Origin: JBEKDJ01 sp050014415
GTDB lineage: Bacteria; Desulfobacterota; BSN033; UBA1163
Assembly: GCA_050014415.1 (NCBI GenBank)
Contig: JBEKDJ010000098.1
Location: 1-14,879, forward strand
DNA length: 14,879 nucleotides
Reading direction: 5' to 3'
How positions within the stretch are numbered: position 1 is the first letter of the stretch; each line of letters begins with the position of its first letter. Both the position numbers and the translations under genes were made by a program. The notes under the pieces were generated by a model. It saw only the letters and a list, made by a program, of their open reading frames with translations. It made no database searches and was not told the origin of the DNA. Shown one piece after another: positions 1-5,924 of this stretch.

Positions 1-30
1 AAGATGGAGCCATTATAAATTTTGACCACC

Positions 31-59
31 TTGCTAATTTCTTTAGAAATGGGTATACA
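31..59 (+). promoter_or_regulatory. Candidate sigma70 promoter for the GGDEF-PilZ gene
   Basis: A TTGCTA box (31-36) and a TATACA box (54-59) are separated by 17 bp, about 70 bp upstream of the ATG at 127. Each box matches the consensus at four of six positions, so this is only a fair candidate. It would give a leader of roughly 60 nt. Confidence 0.35.
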
Positions 60-126
60 TAATCCCCAGTATTTTAAAGGTTTTTCAACTTGAAGTATCA
101 ACTTTCGCGCTTTTTTCAGGTAGAAT

Positions 127-1419
127 ATGGGAATATCTTATAAAGTACTTATCATCGATGATGAAGAAATGATGAGAAATCTCCTCGTTTTATTATTTTC
201 TGAACATGGGCATAACTGTGAAACCGCACAAGATGGCATAGAAGCCTTGGAAAAAATCAAAAAGAATTCTTTTGATGCAGCGGTAATAGACATTGTCATG
301 CCTCTTATGGATGGGATTACTCTTACCAAAGAATTGTTAAAATTAAATCCTAACCTTCCCATCATGATAATGACCGGGCACGCCGATGAACATTCTGCCG
401 AATTAGCGATTGAGGCAGATGCTCGGGAATTCATAAAAAAGCCATTTTCCATCGACGAATTTATCCTCCGTTTTGTTAAAATGATGCGTCACCATATGGG
501 GGAGAAAGAGTTGCTGGCTCTTTCCCTCACTGATGAGCTAACAGGCTTGTATAATCGGCGAAGATTCTTTGTGTTGACAGAACAGTATCTAAAGGTAGCC
601 CATCGAACAAAGAAAAGGTTGTTACTCCTTTACATCGATTTAGATAATTTAAAATGGATTAACGACCATTTCGGACATCACGGAGGAGACCAAGCATTAA
701 TAAACTTTGCCACCATCCTTAAGAAGACTTTTCGTGAGTCGGATATTATTGCTCGGATTGGGGGAGATGAATTTGTAGCTCTATTAGAATCCACTGATGA
801 GAACGATGAAATACTTATAACTCACTTGTATGAAAACATAAAAGATTATAATACCACACGAATTCGCCATTATAACCTGTCGATTAGTGTGGGAACTGCT
901 CAGTTTGATCCTGAATATCCCGTTTCGATAGATGAACTCCTATCTAAGGCAGATGCCTTAATGTATGCTCAGAAACGAGAAAAGAAGGGAATTCTTCAAA
1001 GAAACCATGGGATGGGGGTAGAAACATTTAATAAAAGAGAGAAAAGAAGTCATCCCCGGTTTTCCATTGATTTGCCCCTTGAATATCAGGATATGGATAA
1101 CTCCCATGCACGTGGAGCGATTGTTGTCAATGCAAGCGAAACAGGATTTCTCATTGAATCCGGCAAAGACATTCCTATTGGTACAGAACTAAATATCACC
1201 GTCCTTTATCTGAAGGGGTTCGAATTGGCTAATTTCAAAGTCACGGGAAAGATCGTGTGGAAAGAACCTTATTCGAAAGAAGATTGGAAAGGAGACCCAT
1301 ACTGGACAGGGTACCAGTATGGATTAGAATTTACTCAGATATTGGATGAGGATCGTTGGAAACTGAACCCCCTTCTCAGTGACCGATACATTGCAGAGGA
1401 AGTCTCATATAATCTGTAA
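127..1419 (+). CDS. Response regulator with GGDEF (diguanylate cyclase) and PilZ domains
   Basis: A cytoplasmic signalling protein of 430 aa predicted to make cyclic di-GMP from two GTP when its receiver is phosphorylated, and to bind c-di-GMP at its C-terminus. Receiver domain about residues 5-120: acidic pair D11/D12, phosphoacceptor D55, T83 and K105. GGDEF domain about 130-290: the GGDEF motif is intact at 212-216, and an RxxD inhibitory site (RESD, 203-206) lies five residues before it, so both catalysis and product inhibition look possible. PilZ domain about 303-420: RxxxR at 307-311 and NxSxxG at 335-340 are both present. There is no membrane segment. The ATG at 127 is the first start in frame and puts the receiver core right at the N-terminus; its ribosome site is weak. 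The cognate histidine kinase is not in the window. The next gene follows after 30 bp and is probably co-transcribed. Domain identification is firm; the output process controlled is unknown. Confidence 0.93.
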   Translation: MGISYKVLIIDDEEMMRNLLVLLFSEHGHNCETAQDGIEALEKIKKNSFDAAVIDIVMPLMDGITLTKELLKLNPNLPIMIMTGHADEHSAELAIEADAREFIKKPFSIDEFILRFVKMMRHHMGEKELLALSLTDELTGLYNRRRFFVLTEQYLKVAHRTKKRLLLLYIDLDNLKWINDHFGHHGGDQALINFATILKKTFRESDIIARIGGDEFVALLESTDENDEILITHLYENIKDYNTTRIRHYNLSISVGTAQFDPEYPVSIDELLSKADALMYAQKREKKGILQRNHGMGVETFNKREKRSHPRFSIDLPLEYQDMDNSHARGAIVVNASETGFLIESGKDIPIGTELNITVLYLKGFELANFKVTGKIVWKEPYSKEDWKGDPYWTGYQYGLEFTQILDEDRWKLNPLLSDRYIAEEVSYNL

Positions 1420-1449
1420 AGGTCATTTTAAACACAGGATGCAAGGGAG

Positions 1450-1851
1450 ATGGAACCCATTAAAGTTGTTGTACGATATAAAGATGGTAGGGTAATTAAG
1501 GGTTCTACCCAAGATTTCTTTCCTAATAGGGACCGTTTCCATCTCTTTCCGGCTGATAAACCTTCTGGTGAGGCAATCGAAGTGTTTATGAAAGGACTGA
1601 AGGCTATCTTCATGGTTCGGGATTTCATCGGGGAACCCCTGTATAAAGAACAGAAGAAGTATGTTGAAGGAGAAAAGCCTTCTGGTAAAAAAGTGGAAGT
1701 AACTTTTATAGATGGTGAAGTGTTGGTCGGGTCAACATTGGGTTATGATCCTAACCGACAAGGTTTTTTTATCTTTCCGGCAGATCCCAAAAGCAACAAC
1801 ATAAGGGTATATGTAGTTTCCTCTGTTGTAAAAAAAGTCCGCTACATATAA
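1450..1851 (+). CDS. Small protein made of two copies of one beta-rich module, beside the GGDEF-PilZ gene
   Basis: A 133-aa soluble protein with no signal peptide. Residues about 4-56 and 82-133 are two diverged copies of the same unit: each has a KV.V...DG.V..GST start, then a PNR..F..FPAD core (PNRDRFHLFPAD and PNRQGFFIFPAD) and a final hydrophobic strand. This duplication is visible by eye. I believe small domains of this type occur near PilZ proteins, but I cannot name a family with certainty. The gene starts 30 bp after the c-di-GMP gene on the same strand, so a shared transcript and a role in the same signalling output are likely, though this is inference. An AAGGGAG sequence abuts the ATG directly, too close to be a normal ribosome site; a CAGGA 10 nt upstream is the more plausible one. 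Confidence 0.8.
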   Translation: MEPIKVVVRYKDGRVIKGSTQDFFPNRDRFHLFPADKPSGEAIEVFMKGLKAIFMVRDFIGEPLYKEQKKYVEGEKPSGKKVEVTFIDGEVLVGSTLGYDPNRQGFFIFPADPKSNNIRVYVVSSVVKKVRYI

Positions 1852-1904
1852 TTCTACCTTACAAGTGCTTCCATAACCTGTTGTTTGCAGGACTCTGGTT
1901 TAAG

Positions 1905-1948
1905 AATAGATCGATACTCAATTGTCATAAAGCAAAGGCAAGGTAAGC
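1905..1948. repeat. Diverged direct repeat, copy 1
   Basis: The core AATAGATCGATACTCAATTG, continuing TCA (1905-1927), recurs as AATAAATCAATATTCAGTTG, continuing TCA, at 2061-2083. The differences in this core are all purine-purine or pyrimidine-pyrimidine changes. Similarity continues with small gaps through an AGCA(A/G)AGG stretch. Function is unknown; on the minus strand it reads TGACAAYTGARTATYGATYT. Confidence 0.55.
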
Positions 1949-2060
1949 AATGACTCTGCCTTTCTTTATCTAAAGCTTCCCTTATGCTTGCTTTCAATTG
2001 GAAATCTGCACCCATGCGTGCAGGCCAATCTTCACTCTTTGGTAGGTGCACTCCTCAAAA

Positions 2061-2098
2061 AATAAATCAATATTCAGTTGTCAAAGAGCAGAGGTAGC
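2061..2098. repeat. Diverged direct repeat, copy 2
   Basis: Partner of the copy at 1905-1948, 156 bp away in the same orientation. It lies just upstream of the candidate promoters of the cold-shock gene, so it might be a regulatory site, but it could equally be a member of a dispersed genomic repeat. Confidence 0.55.
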
Positions 2099-2126
2099 GC
2101 CAATTTTCCTTAAACAGCGACAAAAA

Positions 2127-2156
2127 TTGTCAATTTGACCATAACCTCAATATAAA
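2127..2156 (+). promoter_or_regulatory. Candidate distal promoter of the cold-shock gene
   Basis: TTGTCA (2127-2132) and TATAAA (2151-2156) are 18 bp apart, each five of six to consensus. Transcription would start near 2163 and leave a leader of about 67 nt, in line with the leadered mRNAs common for cold-shock genes. A short inverted repeat, GACAA-AAA-TTGTC (2119-2131), overlaps the -35 box. Confidence 0.5.
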
Positions 2157-2183
2157 ATCTCTGTAAATTCGGATTCTTAAGTT

Positions 2184-2199
2184 TGGCATATAATATGCT
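2184..2199 (+). promoter_or_regulatory. Second promoter element before the cold-shock gene (perfect -10; sigma54-like overlap)
   Basis: A perfect TATAAT (2189-2194) lies 37 bp upstream of the ATG but has no good -35 at the usual distance. The same bases sit inside TGGCA-N8-TGCT (2184-2199), which keeps the GG and GC dinucleotides of a sigma54 -24/-12 promoter at the right spacing. The sequence alone does not say which reading, if either, is used. Confidence 0.35.
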
Positions 2200-2230
2200 T
2201 CTCTTAAAAAATGGAAGGAGCTAAGTTGTA

Positions 2231-2434
2231 ATGGCTAAAGGTCGTGTAAAATGGTTTAATGAGCAGCTGGGCTTCGGATTTATTTCCAAGGACGATGGAA
2301 ACGACGTATTCGTTCACTTCTCCACTATTAAAAGGGATGGTTTTAAATCCCTTAATGAAGGCGACGAGGTAGAGTTCGAAGTTTCCCAGGGTCCGAAGGG
2401 ACTGCAGGCGGGGAACGTAGTCGTTTTGGGCTGA
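2231..2434 (+). CDS. CspA-family cold-shock protein
   Basis: A 67-aa single cold-shock domain, the usual length for the family. These five-stranded beta barrels bind single-stranded RNA or DNA and melt mRNA secondary structure in the cytoplasm. The RNA-binding surfaces are clear: RNP1 as GFGFIS (residues 14-19) and RNP2 as VFVHF (26-30), preceded by the family start KGRVKWFN. Residue 13 is Leu where Lys is usual before GFGFI. A strong GGAAGGAG ribosome site lies 10 nt before the ATG at 2231. The gene appears monocistronic: what follows is a degenerate gene. Which cold-shock paralogue it is cannot be told from sequence. Confidence 0.95.
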   Translation: MAKGRVKWFNEQLGFGFISKDDGNDVFVHFSTIKRDGFKSLNEGDEVEFEVSQGPKGLQAGNVVVLG

Positions 2435-2452
2435 AATAGAAACACGTTAAGC

Positions 2453-2485
2453 TCAAGAGGAAAGAGACCTCAGTTTTTTCTTTTG
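2453..2485 (+). terminator. Weak candidate terminator after the cold-shock gene
   Basis: GAGG and CCTC flank a short loop (about 2457-2471) and are followed by TTTTTTCTTTT. The T-run is good but the stem is only four base pairs, so this is a tentative call. Confidence 0.3.
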
Positions 2486-2563
2486 GGATCTTTTTCAAAT
2501 ATTTTATTGAACTTTAAGATACATCTTCAAGCGGATAACCAATACAAGATAAGGAGGAGAAAA

Positions 2564-2850
2564 GTTAAAAAGAAATTATCCGAGGAAGCCAGACCTAAGA
2601 CCAAGAAGGTTCAATTCAATTTGTTTGCCCCTGAAGCTAAGAGGGTATTTTTAGTAGGAGGTTTCAACAATTGGGATGTCGATAACCTCCTGATGAAGAG
2701 AATAAGAAAGGAACCTGGAAGGCTAACTTCACCCTACCACCAGGAAGATATGAATATCGTTTCAGAGTTGATGGAGTCTGGCATGATGACCCAAATGCCC
2801 ATGAAAGGGTTGAAACCCTCTATTGGGGGAGGTTTCACTATCTGCTATAA
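2564..2850 (+). pseudogene. Decayed gene for a small glycogen-binding (AMPK-GBD/CBM48-like) protein
   Basis: Two reading frames joined at about 2698-2701 give one coherent domain of about 95 aa. The first frame encodes VQFNLFAPEAKRVFLVGGFNNWD (in two parts: VQFNLFAPEAK, RVFLVGGFNNWD); the second continues KKGTWKANFTLPPGRYEYRF and VDGVWHDDPNAHERVETLYWG, then stops at 2848-2850. This is the carbohydrate-binding fold seen in AMPK beta subunits and at the N-terminus of isoamylases and branching enzymes. One base is missing near 2700 (GAGAATAAG). The start is also gone: an AAGGAGG ribosome site (2551-2557) is followed seven bases later by GTT AAA AAG AAA, which looks like a former GTG start. A 163-aa open frame beginning at TTG 2483 exists only because of the frameshift. 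Single-base sequencing error could explain one lesion but hardly both. Confidence 0.8.
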
Positions 2851-2970
2851 ATCCTCTGTTCTAGACATATCAAAAAAGTCGCGATTTGATATTCATATAT
2901 TCAGTTGGCACCGATGCAAGCTTTCACTCGGTAATCTTCAATTGCATAGGCATCGGGTAGCTGAGGACTT
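2851..2970. other. Short spacer with an inverted repeat upstream of the structured RNA
   Basis: No gene. CCGATGC (2911-2917) and GCATCGG (2950-2956) can pair across a 32-nt loop. If the downstream RNA is an omega RNA, the guide would be encoded by bases just 5' of the scaffold, near the end of this spacer. Confidence 0.4.
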
Positions 2971-3430
2971 GTAGGGCATGCCGTGTAAAACGCATGACTT
3001 GTCGGTTAAAGTCCGACCGTGGGAGTTCGGTAGTTCGCCCACGTAGCTTGAGGGAGGTGTCAAGGATAACCTAAAGCACTAAGTTTCCTGACAAAGGCTC
3101 CTTAAGGGAGTTGAGCAAACCTATGGGTCGCAGCGCGAGCGAACCTGGATGTAGCCTCGAAATTCACAATGGAGCTGTCGAACCTTTCCTACAGAGGGGA
3201 AGGCCGGAGCATCTATCCTGACGATAACTGCCGTAACCGATAGATGGGCTCCCGGGGTAACAGGGATGACACGCAGGGGAAGCCACACGACAATGAACAC
3301 GGGAGGCCCTTGTCGATGCTCGTTAGGAGGGCAACCGGTAAAATATGGGATAATGGCGAAAAAGCTCCCTTATGCAGGATGGGCCTTGTGGGGGATAGGG
3401 TAGCTCCCGATTAGCCGGACATCTGACCTG
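2971..3430 (+). ncRNA. Structured non-coding RNA, probably an orphan HEARO/omega RNA (IscB/IsrB guide scaffold)
   Basis: About 460 bp with no usable reading frame but dense base pairing. Four successive 5' hairpins are visible: CATGC/GCATG (2977-2981/2992-2996), GTCGG/CCGAC (3001-3005/3013-3017), CGTGGG/CCCACG (3018-3023/3038-3043) and CTTGA/TCAAG (3047-3051/3060-3064). A 12-bp helix follows, GGAGCATCTATC (3206-3217) with GATAGAT-GG-GCTCC (3239-3252), and CGACAA/TTGTCG (3288-3293/3310-3315). Unpaired conserved-looking pieces such as GGAGCTGTCGAACC, GAACACGGGAGG and GGCAACCGGTAAAATATGGG agree with my recollection of HEARO RNAs, which guide IscB/IsrB nucleases. In complete loci the nuclease gene follows directly; here only a minus-strand zinc-finger gene does. 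The main alternative is a 5' piece of a group II intron, but no reverse transcriptase and no domain V hairpin are present. Both ends are approximate. Confidence 0.6.
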
Positions 3431-3467
3431 ACCTCCGTGAATCGTTTCAGTGGATGAGTTAGAATGA

Positions 3468-4256
3468 TTAACCCTCCTTTCTTCCCTTTTTCTGTATCCT
3501 TACTTTTTGGCCAAATTCCTTCCTTCTTCTTTGATAATAACTTTCTCTCTTTTTCTGCCTCTCCTTTTCAGGTTGTTTCTTCCTCCGTTCCCTGGAGGCC
3601 ATCACCCAGGCACACTTGTTGGAACAGTATCGCTTCTCTTTTTTGGTGGCCCTAAGAAAATATGCTCCACAGTCCTCTCGCTGACATTTCCGAACAGAAT
3701 TTAATGAAAACTGGCTCAATACTGAAACGAACTCCGAAAGCAGTTTCTCCTCAATGCGGGAGTAGATCATGGCTACTTTCTCTCTGCCTACCAAAATTGC
3801 TATTTCCGGTTTGAAGGTAAATGCAATATAATCCTCAGCGAACGTTGACAATGGTTGTCCCTTAGTTTTGGAGTAAATGATGCTTGTTAATGCCGGTTCA
3901 ACTTCTGAGATCCCTGGTTCTTCAGGTTTCTCTAAAGCTCTTTCCATATTTTCAGTAACACCGTAAAGCGGTCTGATCATAATTTTCTTTGGTTTTTTTG
4001 ATCCAGACAGGACCTTTTGCAGAAAATCTCTCAGTAGGCACTGAATCTTCTTCAATTCATCCCTTTTCTCCTTCCATTTCATTAAATCCCGGTCACTAAT
4101 TGCCCAAAGGCCGAGGCTCCCATAGGCAATCTCCCTTATCTGTTCCCAATACCTGATGATTTCACTAATAGTGATAGTTTGGGAGTCAATATCTGCATTA
4201 ATCAGGTCCAAAAACCAACGCAGCCGTCCTTTCGTGGTCATCAATTTCTTTCCCAT
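3468..4256 (-). CDS. CGNR-like zinc-finger protein, function unknown
   Basis: A 262-aa cytoplasmic protein. Residues about 1-185 are helical and match no domain I can name; the C-terminal part has four cysteines, C191, C196, C211 and C215 (Cx4C...RYCSNKC), followed by a very basic tail rich in Arg and Lys (220-262). This layout resembles CGNR zinc fingers, found C-terminally in putative transcription regulators, except that the CGNR signature itself reads CAWVMASRERR. DNA or RNA binding by the finger plus basic tail is likely. AGAGGA lies 7 nt before the ATG, and a TTGACA/TATTAA promoter lies in the divergent intergenic region. The stop is about 40 bp from the end of the structured RNA, tail to tail. 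Confidence 0.75.
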   Translation of the reverse strand: MGKKLMTTKGRLRWFLDLINADIDSQTITISEIIRYWEQIREIAYGSLGLWAISDRDLMKWKEKRDELKKIQCLLRDFLQKVLSGSKKPKKIMIRPLYGVTENMERALEKPEEPGISEVEPALTSIIYSKTKGQPLSTFAEDYIAFTFKPEIAILVGREKVAMIYSRIEEKLLSEFVSVLSQFSLNSVRKCQREDCGAYFLRATKKEKRYCSNKCAWVMASRERRKKQPEKERQKKRESYYQRRRKEFGQKVRIQKKGRKEG

Positions 4257-4285
4257 TGGGTTTTCCTCTCATTATGTGAGAAAGA

Positions 4286-4314
4286 TTAATAGCATATCGC
4301 TCATGTGTTGTCAA
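4286..4314 (-). promoter_or_regulatory. Promoter of the zinc-finger gene
   Basis: On the minus strand TTGACA (4314-4309) and TATTAA (4291-4286) are 17 bp apart, with a start expected near 4279 and a leader of about 23 nt. The -35 box is perfect; the -10 matches four of six positions. Confidence 0.6.
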
Positions 4315-4375
4315 GCATTTTTATAGTTTATTATATTTATTATTAGACCCAATAAAATATATTATTATGCTTGAC
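4310..4375. repeat. 9-bp inverted repeat holding both divergent -35 boxes
   Basis: GTCAAGCAT (4310-4318) and ATGCTTGAC (4367-4375) are exact reverse complements, 48 bp apart across a very AT-rich spacer. Each arm contains most of a -35 hexamer, and the match extends three to four bases beyond it, so the arms may also be regulator sites. Confidence 0.6.
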
Positions 4376-4399
4376 TACTCTAAGGTGTAGGAGTATAGT
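4371..4399 (+). promoter_or_regulatory. Promoter of the small-protein genes
   Basis: TTGACT (4371-4376) and TATAGT (4394-4399) are exactly 17 bp apart, each five of six to consensus. Transcription would start near 4406, with a leader of about 35 nt. Confidence 0.65.
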
Positions 4400-4440
4400 T
4401 CAAAAAGAAAGAAGAATAGAAGAAAGGAATTGAACCATTT

Positions 4441-4701
4441 ATGTATCAGGAAATAGTTGGCCTCATGAAACAAGAAGGGGTCAGGTCAACCCAGTCACTA
4501 AATATTCTTCTCGCTACTTTAGAAGAGCAGAGGGAGGAAGAGTTACTCCGGGATGAGGAGCAAGCGATGGAAGACTTCAACCTCTTAGGTGGGCAAAGGA
4601 TCGAGACGCTTATCCTCAGCTTAGTTCACGAAGAAATTGATCAGGCAGAGTATGGGGAAAACCCAGGTGAAGACAATAAAAGAGAAGCGATGGAAGAATA
4701 G
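4441..4701 (+). CDS. Small acidic protein, unrecognised
   Basis: An 86-aa protein, strongly acidic (many Glu and Asp, especially residues 28-46 and 62-86), predicted mostly helical, with no signal peptide or membrane segment. I do not recognise the family. The ATG at 4441 is supported by a good promoter at 4371-4399; the AAAGGA ribosome site (4423-4428) is 12 nt away, which is long. It is divergent from the zinc-finger gene and heads a run of small same-strand frames. An acidic protein overlapping a basic one could suggest an antidote-like pair, but nothing in the sequence of either protein confirms that. Confidence 0.6.
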   Translation: MYQEIVGLMKQEGVRSTQSLNILLATLEEQREEELLRDEEQAMEDFNLLGGQRIETLILSLVHEEIDQAEYGENPGEDNKREAMEE

Positions 4702-4843
4702 TTTATCCCGATCAGTGGGAGGAACACGCACAGCCTGGAGGAAACGCCAGCTTGCAAAACTCCGGAATCTGGAGGAGAGGAGGGAGAAGCATATCCGAAA
4801 ATCTCCGGACAATCTTTCTCCGTCCGGATTCCAAAAAATCTAA
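4652..4843 (+). CDS. Possible small basic protein overlapping the acidic one
   Basis: From the ATG at 4652 this frame encodes 63 aa rich in Lys and Arg (for example RTAWRKRQLAKLRNLEERRE), overlapping the end of the acidic gene by 50 bp in another frame. The ribosome site is weak (CAGG). No family is recognised. The biased composition and helical pattern make it plausible, but the frame could be fortuitous in purine-rich DNA. Confidence 0.35.
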   Translation: MGKTQVKTIKEKRWKNSLSRSVGGTRTAWRKRQLAKLRNLEERREKHIRKSPDNLSPSGFQKI

Positions 4844-4921
4844 TGATGCGCTTGACCTAATAAAAGTGGGAATGGAGTTCCTTTCACCTAATCTCCACTC
4901 CCTCAAAAAGGACAATTTGCT

Positions 4922-5569
4922 ATGAACAAGATACATCTATCTCCATCTGGTGTCAAGCCAATTTTCAATTTCTCAATATACGTGGAACTTGGATATTCAA
5001 CACTAGATGGAAGTTATAGGCAATCACTGGAGGAGCAAGTCATATCCTTCTCCGGTCCTACTGACAACCCTCAATATTCCAAGGACGACAAAATGAGATT
5101 CACGGTCAACAAACTTCCAGAACTTATCTCCAGTCTCATTTGGCACATGAAGAACCGACATGAAAAGCTAACCAGCCAGGCCGCAGTAGAACGGTTTCTC
5201 ACACGGGCTGGAGTCCTCATTCTTGAACGTATACCAGCACTCAAGCAATTGAACGCCAAACGAAGGATAGTATTGGAGAGTGGCACTGAGCAGGAGTGGT
5301 TCGCACTTATCGAGCGGAACTATTCGTTTGGCTATCGGATTTCCATCAAAACACTCTCCAAAACAATTTACGCCTTCGAGTGGGTCAGCTCCAAAATAAC
5401 GGAGATAGCGGCAGACTTGGGTATCAACCAAGAAGTAGTCGTGACTGCATCACTCGTCGCAGGATTGAGTACGTCAGCGAAGTGGGTTCCATCACATTAC
5501 TCCGATTTGATGATGGATGAGACTATGCGTTTCGTAACCTGGGTGCAGGGGTTGGTGGAGGAACCATAA
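4922..5569 (+). CDS. Hypothetical protein of 215 aa
   Basis: A soluble protein with no signal peptide, membrane segment or motif I recognise. The N-terminal third (FNFSIYVELGYST, later VISFSGPTDNPQYS) looks beta-rich; the rest looks helical, ending with MRFVTWVQGLVEEP. AAAAGGA (4906-4912) lies 9 nt before the ATG, supporting this start. It follows the small acidic and basic frames on the same strand by about 80 bp and may share their transcript. It lies in the accessory part of the window between the zinc-finger gene and the recombinase remnants, so it is probably element cargo; this is inference. Confidence 0.65.
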   Translation: MNKIHLSPSGVKPIFNFSIYVELGYSTLDGSYRQSLEEQVISFSGPTDNPQYSKDDKMRFTVNKLPELISSLIWHMKNRHEKLTSQAAVERFLTRAGVLILERIPALKQLNAKRRIVLESGTEQEWFALIERNYSFGYRISIKTLSKTIYAFEWVSSKITEIAADLGINQEVVVTASLVAGLSTSAKWVPSHYSDLMMDETMRFVTWVQGLVEEP

Positions 5570-5616
5570 CGGAATCCCCTCATACCCCCTTATATACTTC
5601 GTATAAGGACTACTCA

Positions 5617-5648
5617 AAGGCAAAAAGGCATTAAGGCAAAAAGGCAAA
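5617..5648. repeat. Tandem repeat, 8 bp x 4
   Basis: Four consecutive AAGGCANN units (AAGGCAAA, AAGGCATT, AAGGCAAA, AAGGCAAA) with an exact 8-bp period. Such tracts can vary in copy number by slippage. Confidence 0.85.
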
Positions 5649-5802
5649 GATCGGAAGATGAATGAGGGGAGGCACTTCAAACCAATGGAGGCAACGTGCT
5701 GGCCCTCATGCCCTCCGACCATACAGGGCAGGGTGCCTCCTTCTTCAATGTCATCTGCAAGGGGTCTCTGCCCTGGTGGGAAATAGACGGCCTGGGGGGT
5801 TC

Positions 5803-5818
5803 GGGGGGCGAAGCCCCC
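5803..5818. repeat. GC-rich palindrome
   Basis: GGGGGC-GAA-GCCCCC (5804-5818) forms a six-pair stem with a three-base loop. It lacks a T-run, so it is not a standard terminator; it resembles the short GC palindromes dispersed between genes in many genomes. Confidence 0.6.
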
Positions 5819-5924
5819 TGATAGGAAGTAAAGGTTCCAATCTAATATGGATAGAGAAGAATACCTTGTTCAAAAATCAAATTTGAAATTTATAAGCATC
5901 TTTTCAATATGAGGTTGAAATAAA

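Larger units (their letters stand above)
1852..2126. other. Intergenic region with a diverged direct repeat
   Basis: No convincing gene lies between the duplicated-module protein and the cold-shock gene. A 65-codon minus-strand frame (1854-2051) has a Shine-Dalgarno-like GAGGAG overlapping its GTG and matches nothing I know; I do not call it. The stretch contains two related sequences, 1905-1927 and 2061-2083, described separately. Confidence 0.5.
5570..5924. other. Gene-poor stretch with hairpins, tandem repeat and a possible coding remnant
   Basis: After the hypothetical gene come a CCTTATA/TATAAGG hairpin (5588-5594/5602-5608), an 8-bp tandem repeat (5617-5648), then a GC-rich stretch (5666-5821). 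One frame of that stretch (5666-5821) reads like protein, with SDHTGQGASFFNVICKGSL and PWWEIDGLGGSGGEAP before its stop, but it follows an in-frame stop and lacks a good start. The same bases form inverted repeats GGAGGCA/TGCCTCC (5687-5693/5734-5740) and CAGGGCAG/CTGCCCTG (5724-5731/5768-5775). No gene is called. Confidence 0.5.

Noticed and set aside
1854..2051. 65-codon minus-strand frame with a GAGGAG motif before GTG
   Set aside because: The motif overlaps the start codon, no family is recognised, and the stretch contains the diverged direct repeats; more likely non-coding.
2483..2974. 163-aa open frame from TTG
   Set aside because: It is a chimera of the first half of the decayed glycogen-binding gene and out-of-frame sequence beyond the frameshift.
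2971..3430. Group II intron
   Set aside because: No GTGYG 5' end, no domain V hairpin and no reverse transcriptase gene; kept only as the alternative to HEARO/omega RNA.
5588..5608. loxP-like ACTTCGTATA sequence
   Set aside because: The hairpin arms are CCTTATA/TATAAGG and do not match a full loxP site; resemblance is limited to the loop and one edge.
5662..5886. 74-aa open frame
   Set aside because: Low-complexity translation over inverted repeats; another frame of the same stretch looks more protein-like.
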